Shown here: piece by piece, positions 28,015 to 34,160 of the stretch
Layout: every line of letters begins with the position of its first letter
How positions within the stretch are numbered: the stretch's first letter is position 1
Source: a virus
IMG/VR virus record: IMGVR_UViG_3300027969_002234
Location: 1 to 34,160 of that record
Direction: 5' to 3' (one strand)
DNA: 34,160 bases
The notes under the pieces: generated by a model
Databases searched by the model: none
The model's input: only the letters and a program-made list of their open reading frames with translations
What the model was told of the DNA's origin: nothing
Made by a program: the position numbers and the translations under genes

Positions 28015-28312
28015 AGAAGATAAATTTAAACATAGCAAACGTCTACTCAAAGATGAGAATGCTATCAAGAAACAGGTAAAGATTGCTAAAGAACATCGAG
28101 TAAGTGAATACAATCCTAAAGAAGTTACTCAACCTAACCGATTAAACAAACGTCATGCTATGGACTGTGGTAATCCAGAATGCTTTATGTGCGGTAATCC
28201 CCGCAAGACACATAAAGATAAATTAACACAGCAAGAGAAAAGGTTGTTCCAGGATGTAGAAAAGTCTACAGATAGAAAGAGTAACGGATTGAAACCAGAT
28301 GAAGAGATCTAA
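28004..28312 (+). CDS. Small Cys-motif protein (102 aa)
   Basis: The start at 28004 follows AAGGAAAG. Highly charged, with HAMDCGNPECFMCGNPRK (51-68). The cysteines C55, C60 and C63 plus neighbouring histidines could bind zinc. DCGNP..C..C.NPRK is a pattern I associate with small phage proteins of unknown role. It converges with the reverse-strand gene, the stops overlapping by four bases. Confidence 0.78.
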   Translation: MSTEEDKFKHSKRLLKDENAIKKQVKIAKEHRVSEYNPKEVTQPNRLNKRHAMDCGNPECFMCGNPRKTHKDKLTQQEKRLFQDVEKSTDRKSNGLKPDEEI

Positions 28313-28953
28313 CGATCCATCAAAGAATTAGCAAAGTCTAGCAATAACAGATAATGACTTCCGTTATGCCAATGCTGTTTCATCCAACTGTATCCATCAT
28401 ACCAGAACTGTTCGCTTTCTGGATGGCAACCTATTAAGCCAATTCTATTTTGAATGATTGCCATAGAGTCCCCGTTGGCATAGGTTGCTACAGTTTTAAA
28501 CTTCTTATGGTTGCCCACTAAGGCGCACCCGTCATAAAAAAACATCCTATCAGGATGTCCGTTCCATTTTATATCTATAGCCTTTGCGTGTGGGCGGCGA
28601 GTATCGGTGTTTGGTTGTGTAATATACTGTACAGCATCTACATCATCTAGGATGTTAAGGTAATTACTTCCTGCCCAATACGCTCCCATACATATTCCAA
28701 GGTAGCGTCCTCCACGTTGTACAAACTTACGAACAGGGTCAGCATTGTATCTAAACAGATTGGAGAAAGAATCAGCATCACCAATACCGCCTGGAACTGC
28801 TATCATATCAACATTGTCAAAAAATACATCTTCTAATTCATTCTTTGAGAATATTTTAAAATTGTAATCCGATGATAACGCATTAATGATTCCATTAGCA
28901 GACTGTACCGAACACTTAGGATCGTGAATGAATAATGCTATTGTTGGTTTCAC
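28309..28953 (-). CDS. Glutamine-amidotransferase-like protein (BPL_N-like)
   Basis: A 214-aa reverse-strand gene with a GTG start. VPGGIGDAD (53-61) and the nucleophile elbow [14 protein letters not shown] with C88 are the GATase1 fold; H177 and E179 lie in [10 protein letters not shown]. The sequence resembles the N-terminal amidotransferase-like domain of eukaryotic and bacterial biotin-protein-ligase-type proteins, whose reaction is unclear. On its own strand the start is preceded by TTAAATA-ACATT-GTG without a Shine-Dalgarno. It is the only reverse gene in the right two-thirds of the window. Confidence 0.82.
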   Translation of the reverse strand: MKPTIALFIHDPKCSVQSANGIINALSSDYNFKIFSKNELEDVFFDNVDMIAVPGGIGDADSFSNLFRYNADPVRKFVQRGGRYLGICMGAYWAGSNYLNILDDVDAVQYITQPNTDTRRPHAKAIDIKWNGHPDRMFFYDGCALVGNHKKFKTVATYANGDSMAIIQNRIGLIGCHPESEQFWYDGYSWMKQHWHNGSHYLLLLDFANSLMDR

Positions 28954-28994
28954 AATGTTATTTAACTAAATATATTTCTAGGGAGGACACAACC
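28954..28994. promoter_or_regulatory. Divergent promoter region with TAAATA boxes on both strands
   Basis: The 41 bases between divergent genes hold TTAAATA on the reverse strand (about 28958-28964) for the amidotransferase-like gene, and CTAAATATA on the forward strand (about 28968-28976). The forward copy is followed by Shine-Dalgarno AGGGAGG for the gene at 28995. Confidence 0.5.
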
Positions 28995-29153
28995 ATGAAA
29001 CAGAAAAAGCTATTAGCTAAACTGTACAGGGCTTGCGTCGACCACGATGCCAAAAAGATTGAAGAACTTCGAATAGAAGAATTCCGAAAGATTGCGAAAC
29101 ACAAGGCCGAAGGTAAACCTTTTACACACAAATGGACGTTAGTTAGGATTTAA
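28995..29153 (+). CDS. Small basic unknown protein (52 aa)
   Basis: ATG after a strong AGGGAGG. Almost entirely charged helix ([20 protein letters not shown], then [14 protein letters not shown]). A longer in-frame start exists but lacks a binding site and would run into the divergent promoter. Function unknown. Confidence 0.75.
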   Translation: MKQKKLLAKLYRACVDHDAKKIEELRIEEFRKIAKHKAEGKPFTHKWTLVRI

Positions 29154-29165
29154 GTTTGTAATAAA

Positions 29166-29190
29166 ACTGTAATCGATAGAGTGGTAAATA
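29166..29190 (+). promoter_or_regulatory. Repeated motif ACTGTAATCGAT-N7-TAAATA (copy 1)
   Basis: ACTGTAATCGAT (29166-29177), seven bases, TAAATA (29185-29190), five bases, ATG at 29196. A second copy with identical spacing is at 31094-31118. It may be a promoter with an upstream activator box. Confidence 0.55.
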
Positions 29191-29195
29191 CTCGC

Positions 29196-30086
29196 ATGAG
29201 GACATACCGCTCTATTTTTATAAGTGATGTACACCTTGGTACTCGAGATTGTAAGGCTGACCATCTCAATAATTTTCTCAAAAATAACTCGTGCGATACT
29301 CTCTACCTAGTAGGAGACATTATCGACGCATGGCGCATACAACAAAACAAATGGCGTTGGAAACAATCACATACCAACGTTGTAAGACGTATACTTGGAC
29401 ATGCCAAACGTGGCACTAGAGTAATCTACGTAGCAGGTAATCACGATGAATTCTTAAGACCATTAATGCCCTATGACATTAATTTTGGCCTTGTTGAAAT
29501 ACACAATCAAATAGAACACATAGGCGCCGACGGTAAACACTACCTTGTAGTACACGGAGATCTATTTGACGGTATTACTAGATTGGCACCATGGATCGCA
29601 TTCTTAGGCGATAAGGCCTATGATTTTGTACTATCATTAAATGCCAAGTTTAATTGGATTAGACATAAGTTCGGATTTGGTTACTGGTCGTTGAGTCAGT
29701 TCTTAAAGCATCGTGTTAAAAAAGCCGTAGACTTTATGTTCCAGTTTGAAAAGAATTTAGCAGGTTATTGTAAGAAGCGAGGTTTTGATGGTGTTATATG
29801 TGGACACATACACCACGCAGAAATTAAAGAGATCGATGGTGTGACATACATGAATGACGGTGACTGGGTAGAAAGTTGTACAGCCTTGGTAGAACACCAC
29901 AATGGCAAGTGGGAGATAATTACATGGACTAAGGAGAAGGATGATGTGGTTACTGATCCTAATAGCGGTACACGCGAACAATCCCCAAGACCAGCCGGGC
30001 AGGGTAGAACTCGTGTTCCAAGATCAAAAGACTTGCGAGCAAGTCCTAAACACAATGACTTGGCAGTTGAAGTTCAAAAGTTTTAA
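29196..30086 (+). CDS. LpxH-like metallophosphoesterase (UDP-2,3-diacylglucosamine hydrolase family)
   Basis: A 296-aa protein. I chose the ATG at 29196 over an upstream GTG. Motifs: SDVHLG (D11, H13), GD (40-41), GNHDE (81-85), VVHGDLFD (H120), GHIHH near 200. The D-x-H/GD/GNHD/H/GHxH set defines calcineurin-type esterases, and the V-HGD and long helical insert resemble LpxH relatives acting on lipid A precursors. A disordered basic tail of about 50 residues follows. In bacteria, genes of this family often sit next to a GT4 glycosyltransferase, as here with 30099. Confidence 0.88.
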   Translation: MRTYRSIFISDVHLGTRDCKADHLNNFLKNNSCDTLYLVGDIIDAWRIQQNKWRWKQSHTNVVRRILGHAKRGTRVIYVAGNHDEFLRPLMPYDINFGLVEIHNQIEHIGADGKHYLVVHGDLFDGITRLAPWIAFLGDKAYDFVLSLNAKFNWIRHKFGFGYWSLSQFLKHRVKKAVDFMFQFEKNLAGYCKKRGFDGVICGHIHHAEIKEIDGVTYMNDGDWVESCTALVEHHNGKWEIITWTKEKDDVVTDPNSGTREQSPRPAGQGRTRVPRSKDLRASPKHNDLAVEVQKF

Positions 30087-30098
30087 GGTAGTAGGCGA

Positions 30099-31100
30099 AT
30101 GCAAAAAACAATCCTAATTGTTACAGATAACTTACCGGAGCAAATCAATGGCGTGGTTACGACCTACAAAAATATTGAGGAACACGCGGTTCGCGATAAC
30201 TATCGTGTTGTATATATTGATCCCAGGAGGTTCCGCTATGTTGATTGCCCTGGCTACAACGAAGTCAAGATTGCCTTTCCACGGAAGGTGGGCAAGATAC
30301 TTGAGGAGATCAATCCGGATCATATCCACATCGCCACGGAGGGTCCTATTGGTCTGCGTGTTAGACAATATCTTGACAAACACAATTATCGCTACAATAC
30401 TGCTTATCATACTAAGTTTCCAGAAGGACTTAGAAAACTATTTGGCATTCCTGAAGCCCTTACTTGGCCTGTAGTTCGATGGTTCCACAAACACTCGGGC
30501 AAAGTATTAACTACTACAGATTCTATGGTAGCAGAACTTAAAGAACACGGCTTTGATGGAGAACTAGTTTCATGGACTCGAGGAGTTGATCGTAGCATAT
30601 TTTATCCCGGAGAGCGGGCTCCTAGTGTTAATTATATTATGGTTTGTGTTAGTCGTGTTAGCAAAGAAAAGAATTTAGAAGACTTTTTTAACTTAGATTA
30701 TCCTGGCCGTAAAATTATGGTAGGTGACGGCCCTATGTTAGAAGAATATAAAGCCAATTATCCTAGTGTTGAGTTTGTTGGAGCAAAGCGTGGCGTTGAA
30801 CTAGGTGACTACTACCGTATGGCAGATGTATTTGTATTTCCAAGCCGTTGGGAAACATTTGGTATTGTTATGATAGAAGCAATGGCTTGCGGAACTCCAG
30901 TAGCGGCATATCCGGTACAGGGCCCGTTAGATGTAATAGATGAAGGTGTTACAGGTTGTATGAATGATGAACTTAAACAAGCGGTTAAAGATGCTTTAAT
31001 GTTATCTAGGAACTTAGTTTATCAAGGTAGCCAAAAATGGTCTTGGCAAAGAGCTTGGGAAATATTTAAAGATAATTTGGTATTTGTAAAATCACTGTAA
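30099..31100 (+). CDS. GT4 glycosyltransferase (MgtA-like)
   Basis: A 333-aa protein. The N terminus ILIVTDNLPEQINGVVTTYK and EGPIGLRVRQY (81-91) are typical of GT4 enzymes acting on lipids. C-terminal domain: RGVD (161-164), CVSRVSKEKNLEDF, GDGP, and E252-TFGIVMI-E260 (EX7E), then CGTPVAA. The retaining GT-B fold is clear; the acceptor may be a host membrane lipid. It pairs with the LpxH-like gene 12 bases upstream. Its stop codon is inside the second ACTGTAATCGAT repeat. Confidence 0.9.
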   Translation: MQKTILIVTDNLPEQINGVVTTYKNIEEHAVRDNYRVVYIDPRRFRYVDCPGYNEVKIAFPRKVGKILEEINPDHIHIATEGPIGLRVRQYLDKHNYRYNTAYHTKFPEGLRKLFGIPEALTWPVVRWFHKHSGKVLTTTDSMVAELKEHGFDGELVSWTRGVDRSIFYPGERAPSVNYIMVCVSRVSKEKNLEDFFNLDYPGRKIMVGDGPMLEEYKANYPSVEFVGAKRGVELGDYYRMADVFVFPSRWETFGIVMIEAMACGTPVAAYPVQGPLDVIDEGVTGCMNDELKQAVKDALMLSRNLVYQGSQKWSWQRAWEIFKDNLVFVKSL

Positions 31101-31118
31101 TCGATTATCACTTAAATA
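31094..31118 (+). promoter_or_regulatory. Repeated motif ACTGTAATCGAT-N7-TAAATA (copy 2)
   Basis: ACTGTAATCGAT (31094-31105), seven bases, TAAATA (31113-31118). The gene at 31158 follows with an ordinary leader and Shine-Dalgarno. Confidence 0.55.
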
Positions 31119-31157
31119 ATTGTGTGCCACAAGCACACTAACCACAAGGAGCTCAAA

Positions 31158-31475
31158 ATGAAACTTGAAATGACAGTACACGGGTTAAATGTTTTTTTAG
31201 AATTAGATGATGATGCATACAACGGTTTAGAAGTTTTACAACATGTAAAAGATTTAGTTAATGAGTTATCAGCATACGACAAAGTTATGTTGTCAGTAGT
31301 ATCAGTACCAGATGATGAAGACTTTGAACAAACTGAAGAAGAAAATGAAGATTACAAAGAAATGACAGCAGAAACACACGTTGCTCAAGCAACATGGCCT
31401 TTTCCAGAAGGTGGCCTAGATGATCAAGGTGCAGAAGTAATTGCTTTTGTTGAACCAGAACAAAAAGCGGCTTAA
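31158..31475 (+). CDS. Acidic unknown protein (105 aa)
   Basis: The start at 31158 follows AAGGAGCT. A beta-rich N terminus (LEMTVHGLNVFLEL) precedes a long, very acidic stretch (about residues 55-70, DDEDFEQTEEENEDY). Such acidity recalls DNA-mimic or anti-restriction proteins, but no specific match is recognised. It ends before a strong terminator and is likely a single-gene transcript from the upstream motif. Confidence 0.75.
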   Translation: MKLEMTVHGLNVFLELDDDAYNGLEVLQHVKDLVNELSAYDKVMLSVVSVPDDEDFEQTEEENEDYKEMTAETHVAQATWPFPEGGLDDQGAEVIAFVEPEQKAA

Positions 31476-31529
31476 TAGTCAGTTTAAATCGGGTACAAGA
31501 TAAGGTATCGCTGGAATTCGTAACCAGCA

Positions 31530-31557
31530 ATAGGGGCTTGACAGCTCCTATTTTTTT
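31530..31557 (+). terminator. Rho-independent terminator containing the next promoter's -35
   Basis: ATAGGGGCT (31530-31538) pairs with AGCTCCTAT (31543-31551), nine pairs with one G-T, around the loop TGAC. It is followed directly by seven T residues (31551-31557). The bases TTGACA (31538-31543) that close the loop are the -35 box of the next promoter. Confidence 0.9.
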
Positions 31558-31566
31558 CACTATAAT
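31538..31566 (+). promoter_or_regulatory. Promoter nested in the terminator; leaderless gene
   Basis: TTGACA (31538-31543), 17-bp spacer, TATAAT (31561-31566), six bases, ATG at 31573. The spacer contains the terminator's 3' stem and T run. Confidence 0.9.
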
Positions 31567-31572
31567 AAACGC

Positions 31573-31824
31573 ATGAGTACCCTAGCTGAATATTTTGCCG
31601 CTAACCGCCCGGCTCCCAAATGGCAGTTTGGAGATCGTGTCTTTGGAAAATTACACGGAGTTCCGTTTATTGGGACCTGCGGAGGCGAAGGAATGGTAAA
31701 TGAAAAAGAGGGCAGTTTGGTAACTGTATTCTTAGACCTTCCCCTTAAACACGGTAAAGAATGGCATACAACTTTTATAAAAGTTAAGCCAAAAGATTTG
31801 AAACGGTTGACAATTATCCCGTAA
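31573..31824 (+). CDS. Small unknown protein (83 aa)
   Basis: The ATG is at the predicted transcription start. Beta-rich protein with FGDRVFGKLHGVPFIGT and a Gly-rich GGEGMVNEKEG turn, possibly a small SH3/KOW-like barrel. The next promoter's -35 lies within its last codons. Function unknown. Confidence 0.78.
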   Translation: MSTLAEYFAANRPAPKWQFGDRVFGKLHGVPFIGTCGGEGMVNEKEGSLVTVFLDLPLKHGKEWHTTFIKVKPKDLKRLTIIP

Positions 31825-31835
31825 TAGTGTATAAT
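31807..31835 (+). promoter_or_regulatory. Promoter for a leaderless small-membrane-protein gene
   Basis: TTGACA (31807-31812), 17-bp spacer, TATAAT (31830-31835), six bases, ATG at 31842. The -35 overlaps the previous gene. Confidence 0.9.
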
Positions 31836-31841
31836 AAGCAC

Positions 31842-31994
31842 ATGGACGAAATACTAAACACTTTAAATTATTTCCTTATTGGGTTTATACTCGGTTGGGT
31901 ATGGACGCCATTGTGTAAATATGCTAAAATGTTCTACTTTGGATTTAAAGAAATGAAGCATGAATGGAATAACCCTAGAGGAAAAAATGACTAA
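31842..31994 (+). CDS. Small membrane protein (50 aa)
   Basis: A 50-codon frame whose ATG coincides with the predicted transcription start. One transmembrane segment, FLIGFILGWVWTPLC (residues 11-25), then a basic, aromatic tail (KYAKMFYFGFKEMKHEW). It overlaps the MazG-like gene start by eight bases. Function unknown. Confidence 0.75.
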   Translation: MDEILNTLNYFLIGFILGWVWTPLCKYAKMFYFGFKEMKHEWNNPRGKND

Positions 31995-32355
31995 TCCCTT
32001 TCGCGACCAAGAAAAATTTATGAAAGCCTGTGATCAAAGCACAGGTAATTGGAATGTTGAACAATTCAATTTGTATGTTGATTTGATCGAAGAAGAAACT
32101 AACGAACTTGCTGATGCTATTCGAGCGCATGATCAAGTAGAAACACTTGACGCACTAATAGATATTCTAGTTGTTACTATTGGTGCTATTCACAGCATGG
32201 GCAGTGATGCTGAAGGTGCTTGGAAAGAAGTAATGAGTACAAACTTTGCCAAGATCGGCGAAGACGGCAAAGTACGTAAACGTGAAGATGGTAAAGTGTT
32301 GAAACCCGTGGGTTGGGCACCTCCCAATCTTAAACCATTTGTTAAAGGAGATTAA
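31987..32355 (+). CDS. MazG-like NTP pyrophosphohydrolase
   Basis: A 122-aa all-alpha NTP-PPase. E36-E-x-x-E40 (LIEEETNELADAI) and a second acidic helix ETLDALIDILVV (E52, D55, D59) form the metal site. The family hydrolyses (d)NTPs or related nucleotides to the monophosphate plus PPi. Phage MazG-like proteins are thought to adjust nucleotide pools or alarmones. The start at 31987 follows AGAGGA. Confidence 0.85.
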   Translation: MTNPFRDQEKFMKACDQSTGNWNVEQFNLYVDLIEEETNELADAIRAHDQVETLDALIDILVVTIGAIHSMGSDAEGAWKEVMSTNFAKIGEDGKVRKREDGKVLKPVGWAPPNLKPFVKGD

Positions 32356-32356
32356 T

Positions 32357-33052
32357 ATGTTTGGTTCAAATTATATAGATAACGGTATTGTAAACTACCG
32401 TTCGGCAGAAGAAATTAATTCAGCCATGGGCCGTGTTTACGGACACATGAGCCTGGCAGTTGTTGTGTCAATGTTGGTCAGTTACTTTGTGGGCTCTAGT
32501 CCAGAGTTGCTACAATTCTTTTTTACCGGTGTGCTAAAGTGGATTGTGATTTTCGCTCCACTGGCCGCAATATTTGGCGTTGGTTACGTACTAGGTACTA
32601 ATCCTAGTAAGGGTGTAGCACAGTTATGTTTACATGGGTTTGCGGCACTAATGGGATTGAGCTTTGCTACAATCTTTGCTGTATTCACTATGGGGTCGAT
32701 TGTTAGTGCCTTTATGGGTGCGGCAATTTTGTTTGGTACTATGAGCTTTTATGGATACTTTACTAAACGTAGTTTAGAAAGTCTTGGACAGTTTATGTTC
32801 ATTGGTCTAATTGCCATTATCATTGCCAGCATTGTTAACATCTTTATTGGTTCTAGTGTAATGGCAATGGTGATTAGTGCGTTGGCTATTATCATCTTTC
32901 TTGGACTTACTGCTTACGATACACAACGAATTCGTGAGGAGTTAAGCGTAGACACTAGTCCGGCGGCCGAAGTTAGCGGTGCGTTAACTTTGTATATGGA
33001 CTTTATTAACTTGTTTATTAACCTGTTACAGATTTTTGGCGATAGAAAATGA
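32357..33052 (+). CDS. Bax-inhibitor-1 / YccA-like membrane protein
   Basis: A 231-aa polytopic protein with about seven hydrophobic helices, from SLAVVVSMLVSYFVG to MAMVISALAIIIFLGLTAYD. It carries NSAMGRVYGHMSLA near the start, SPSKGVAQL-type loop (NPSKGVAQLCLHGF) and AYDTQRI near the end, hallmarks of the BI-1/YccA family (PF01027). Bacterial YccA interacts with and restrains FtsH protease. A phage copy could protect phage membrane proteins or alter FtsH activity. Shine-Dalgarno AAAGGAGA. Confidence 0.87.
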   Translation: MFGSNYIDNGIVNYRSAEEINSAMGRVYGHMSLAVVVSMLVSYFVGSSPELLQFFFTGVLKWIVIFAPLAAIFGVGYVLGTNPSKGVAQLCLHGFAALMGLSFATIFAVFTMGSIVSAFMGAAILFGTMSFYGYFTKRSLESLGQFMFIGLIAIIIASIVNIFIGSSVMAMVISALAIIIFLGLTAYDTQRIREELSVDTSPAAEVSGALTLYMDFINLFINLLQIFGDRK

Positions 33053-33489
33053 TACGAGAATTTATTAATATTGTAGAAGGCATGCGTATTAATGACAATT
33101 GGTTTATAAAGGACAGTTTTAAAACCTACAAACGTCCAGCCAAAGAACATTATGAAATTGCCAGCGAACCGGGCACTATTGACACCCTTGAAGGACCAGT
33201 TAAATATCCAAAAGGATTCTATATCATGACTGGTCCAAAAGGGGAACAGTATCCCATTAGTCCAGAAAAGTTTTCAGAACTCAAAGATGATCTGGGCAAT
33301 GGCGTTTGCACACCAAAGAAGATTATCAAGTTTGCTAAGTTGGCAGATCACTCCGGATCGGTTGACACATCATGGGGTGAGAAGTTAAACTATAACTCAG
33401 GCGAGGATGTTATTGTTCGCCACGGTAAAAACGACTACGGTGTAGTCAAGAAAGATATCTTTAATCAAACTTACGAGAAAATATTATGA
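33049..33489 (+). CDS. Unknown phage protein (146 aa)
   Basis: ATGA overlap with the BI-1 gene. Starts MIREFINIVEGM, a start I know from phage structural-region unknowns. Contains FYIMTGPKGEQYPISPEKF and CTPKKIIKFAKLADHSG. Soluble, basic and predicted alpha/beta. Function unknown. Confidence 0.78.
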   Translation: MIREFINIVEGMRINDNWFIKDSFKTYKRPAKEHYEIASEPGTIDTLEGPVKYPKGFYIMTGPKGEQYPISPEKFSELKDDLGNGVCTPKKIIKFAKLADHSGSVDTSWGEKLNYNSGEDVIVRHGKNDYGVVKKDIFNQTYEKIL

Positions 33490-34160
33490 GATCAAACTAT
33501 TGGTCATGTAGCAAATTTGCAGATTGGATTCGCGGCACCTCTAAGCTCAAAGTAGGCACGGCTGAAGAATGGGACAGCTGGAATACAACTGCTAAAATGA
33601 AACATAGTCTTCGTTTTTGGTTGGCTGAGGATGGCCTGGACTACGCCCAAAACTTTGTCAACTATATACCTGATCGTTTAAATGATGTACGCTACTATAT
33701 TAATAACCGCTGGGTTTCTCACAGTCATGCTCTTACCGCACATCCTCGAGACATCAAACCGGGTGCTTGGAGTGATGTTGGCAGTCGCTTTCTTCCTTGT
33801 ATGTTCAATGAGCTTGTGGACTTTGTGGAAATAGAACAAGCATGGCATCACTGTATGTGGAGTGATGAAGCCAAGACTCAATTCAATGTACCCTGGTATC
33901 GCAAGGGTTGGCTACGTTGGCGTACATGGCGCAGTCCAGAAGCAGGTATGGCCTACTTGACTTGGGCAAGTGGACTTACTGTAGGCGAAGACATGGGTGC
34001 CGAACCTGGTAGTAAAGGATTCGGAGAGCCTACTTGGCAAGCAAAATCCGCTAAAGAAATTATTGAGCTTTACACTTGGTGGACTGTTACCTATCGCAAC
34101 CGCCCTGATCCATATGACGCCAGTGGCTGGACTGAGTACTGCGAAGCAAGCCGTGCGGCC
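33486..34160 (+). CDS. Conserved phage protein, truncated by the window edge (225+ aa)
   Basis: Starts at an ATGA overlap and stays open to the last base. Extremely rich in Trp: SNYWSCSKFADWIRGTSK, RYYINNRWVSHSHALTAHP, RFLPCMFNELVDFVE, RKGWLRWRTWRSPEAG and IIELYTWWTVTYRNRPDPY. I recognise this set as a widespread uncharacterised phage protein. No function can be assigned. Confidence 0.85.
   Translation, partial: MRSNYWSCSKFADWIRGTSKLKVGTAEEWDSWNTTAKMKHSLRFWLAEDGLDYAQNFVNYIPDRLNDVRYYINNRWVSHSHALTAHPRDIKPGAWSDVGSRFLPCMFNELVDFVEIEQAWHHCMWSDEAKTQFNVPWYRKGWLRWRTWRSPEAGMAYLTWASGLTVGEDMGAEPGSKGFGEPTWQAKSAKEIIELYTWWTVTYRNRPDPYDASGWTEYCEASRAA

Noticed and set aside
30373-30401. TTGACA inside the GT4 gene as an internal promoter
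   Set aside because: No acceptable -10 hexamer at 16-18 bp (closest AATACT); likely coding coincidence.
31158-31475. Anti-restriction DNA mimic (Ocr/Gam-like)
   Set aside because: Only the acidity fits; no sequence pattern of a known DNA-mimic family was recognised.
1-34160. CRISPR array, insertion sequence or integrase/att site
   Set aside because: No regularly spaced repeats, transposase motif, terminal inverted repeats or tyrosine-recombinase gene were seen. tRNAs are intact phage-type genes with encoded CCA and not attachment-site remnants.

Overview
This window looks like part of a large, tailed, probably myovirus-like bacteriophage genome with a Gram-negative host. Four things suggest this: AT-rich DNA with densely packed, mostly short genes that overlap by a few bases (ATGA junctions); at least 11 confident tRNA genes scattered among coding genes, plus three aberrant tRNA-like loci; many unknown proteins of the kind seen in T4-like and cyanophage-like genomes; and virus-type nucleotide genes (dCMP deaminase, polynucleotide-kinase-like protein, MazG-like pyrophosphohydrolase). 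No capsid, tail, terminase or DNA polymerase gene is present, so this is an accessory and early/middle-type region. A TctC/Bug-family periplasmic binding protein, three lipoproteins and a BI-1/YccA-like protein fit a proteobacterial host. Bug proteins are most expanded in Betaproteobacteria, but the host is inference.

Layout. 1-267: structured, GC-richer, apparently non-coding DNA. 268-4485: tRNAs interleaved with a flavin-dependent halogenase-like gene, a 2OG-Fe(II) oxygenase and small unknown genes, ending in a Leu/Ile2-or-Met/Gly tRNA block with its own consensus promoter. 4532-8980: GNAT-like protein, protein phosphatase, PNK-like kinase, DUF2061 protein, metallophosphoesterase, 2OG oxygenase. 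8988-17327: a candidate structured RNA, dCMP deaminase, an RNA polymerase omega-like subunit, a methyltransferase, then 2OG oxygenases separated by tRNAs together with TctC, a ferritin-like diiron protein and a glutamine amidotransferase, then a glycosyltransferase. 17324-19788: second glycosyltransferase and a tandem pair of HExxH proteins. 19820-21774: a small leaderless gene and a run of exported proteins (three lipoproteins, one periplasmic). 21774-25336: GT-A glycosyltransferase, GalE-like epimerase, DUF3307 membrane protein. 25344-28312: DD-carboxypeptidase and a tandem array of small proteins sharing a C-terminal hydrophobic-x-L-K-W/Y signature. 28309-31475: a reverse-strand glutamine-amidotransferase-like gene, and an LpxH-like phosphoesterase paired with a GT4 glycosyltransferase. 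31573-34160: small genes, MazG-like protein, BI-1 family protein and a truncated conserved phage protein.

Regulation is unusually legible. Eight gene-proximal sigma70-type promoters, and one more inside a gene, have exactly 17-bp spacers. In five of them the -10 hexamer is followed by exactly six bases and then by the gene itself (ATG in four, the first base of a tRNA-like gene in one), which predicts leaderless transcripts. A second motif, TAAATA (similar to the T4 late promoter TATAAATA), lies 4-5 bases before six start codons, including both reverse-strand genes. Other oxygenase genes start 3-9 bases after a tRNA 3' end without a normal ribosome-binding site, suggesting that tRNA processing creates their mRNA 5' ends. 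Together these suggest that leaderless translation is common in this phage. All functional assignments come from reading the sequence; no database search was run.
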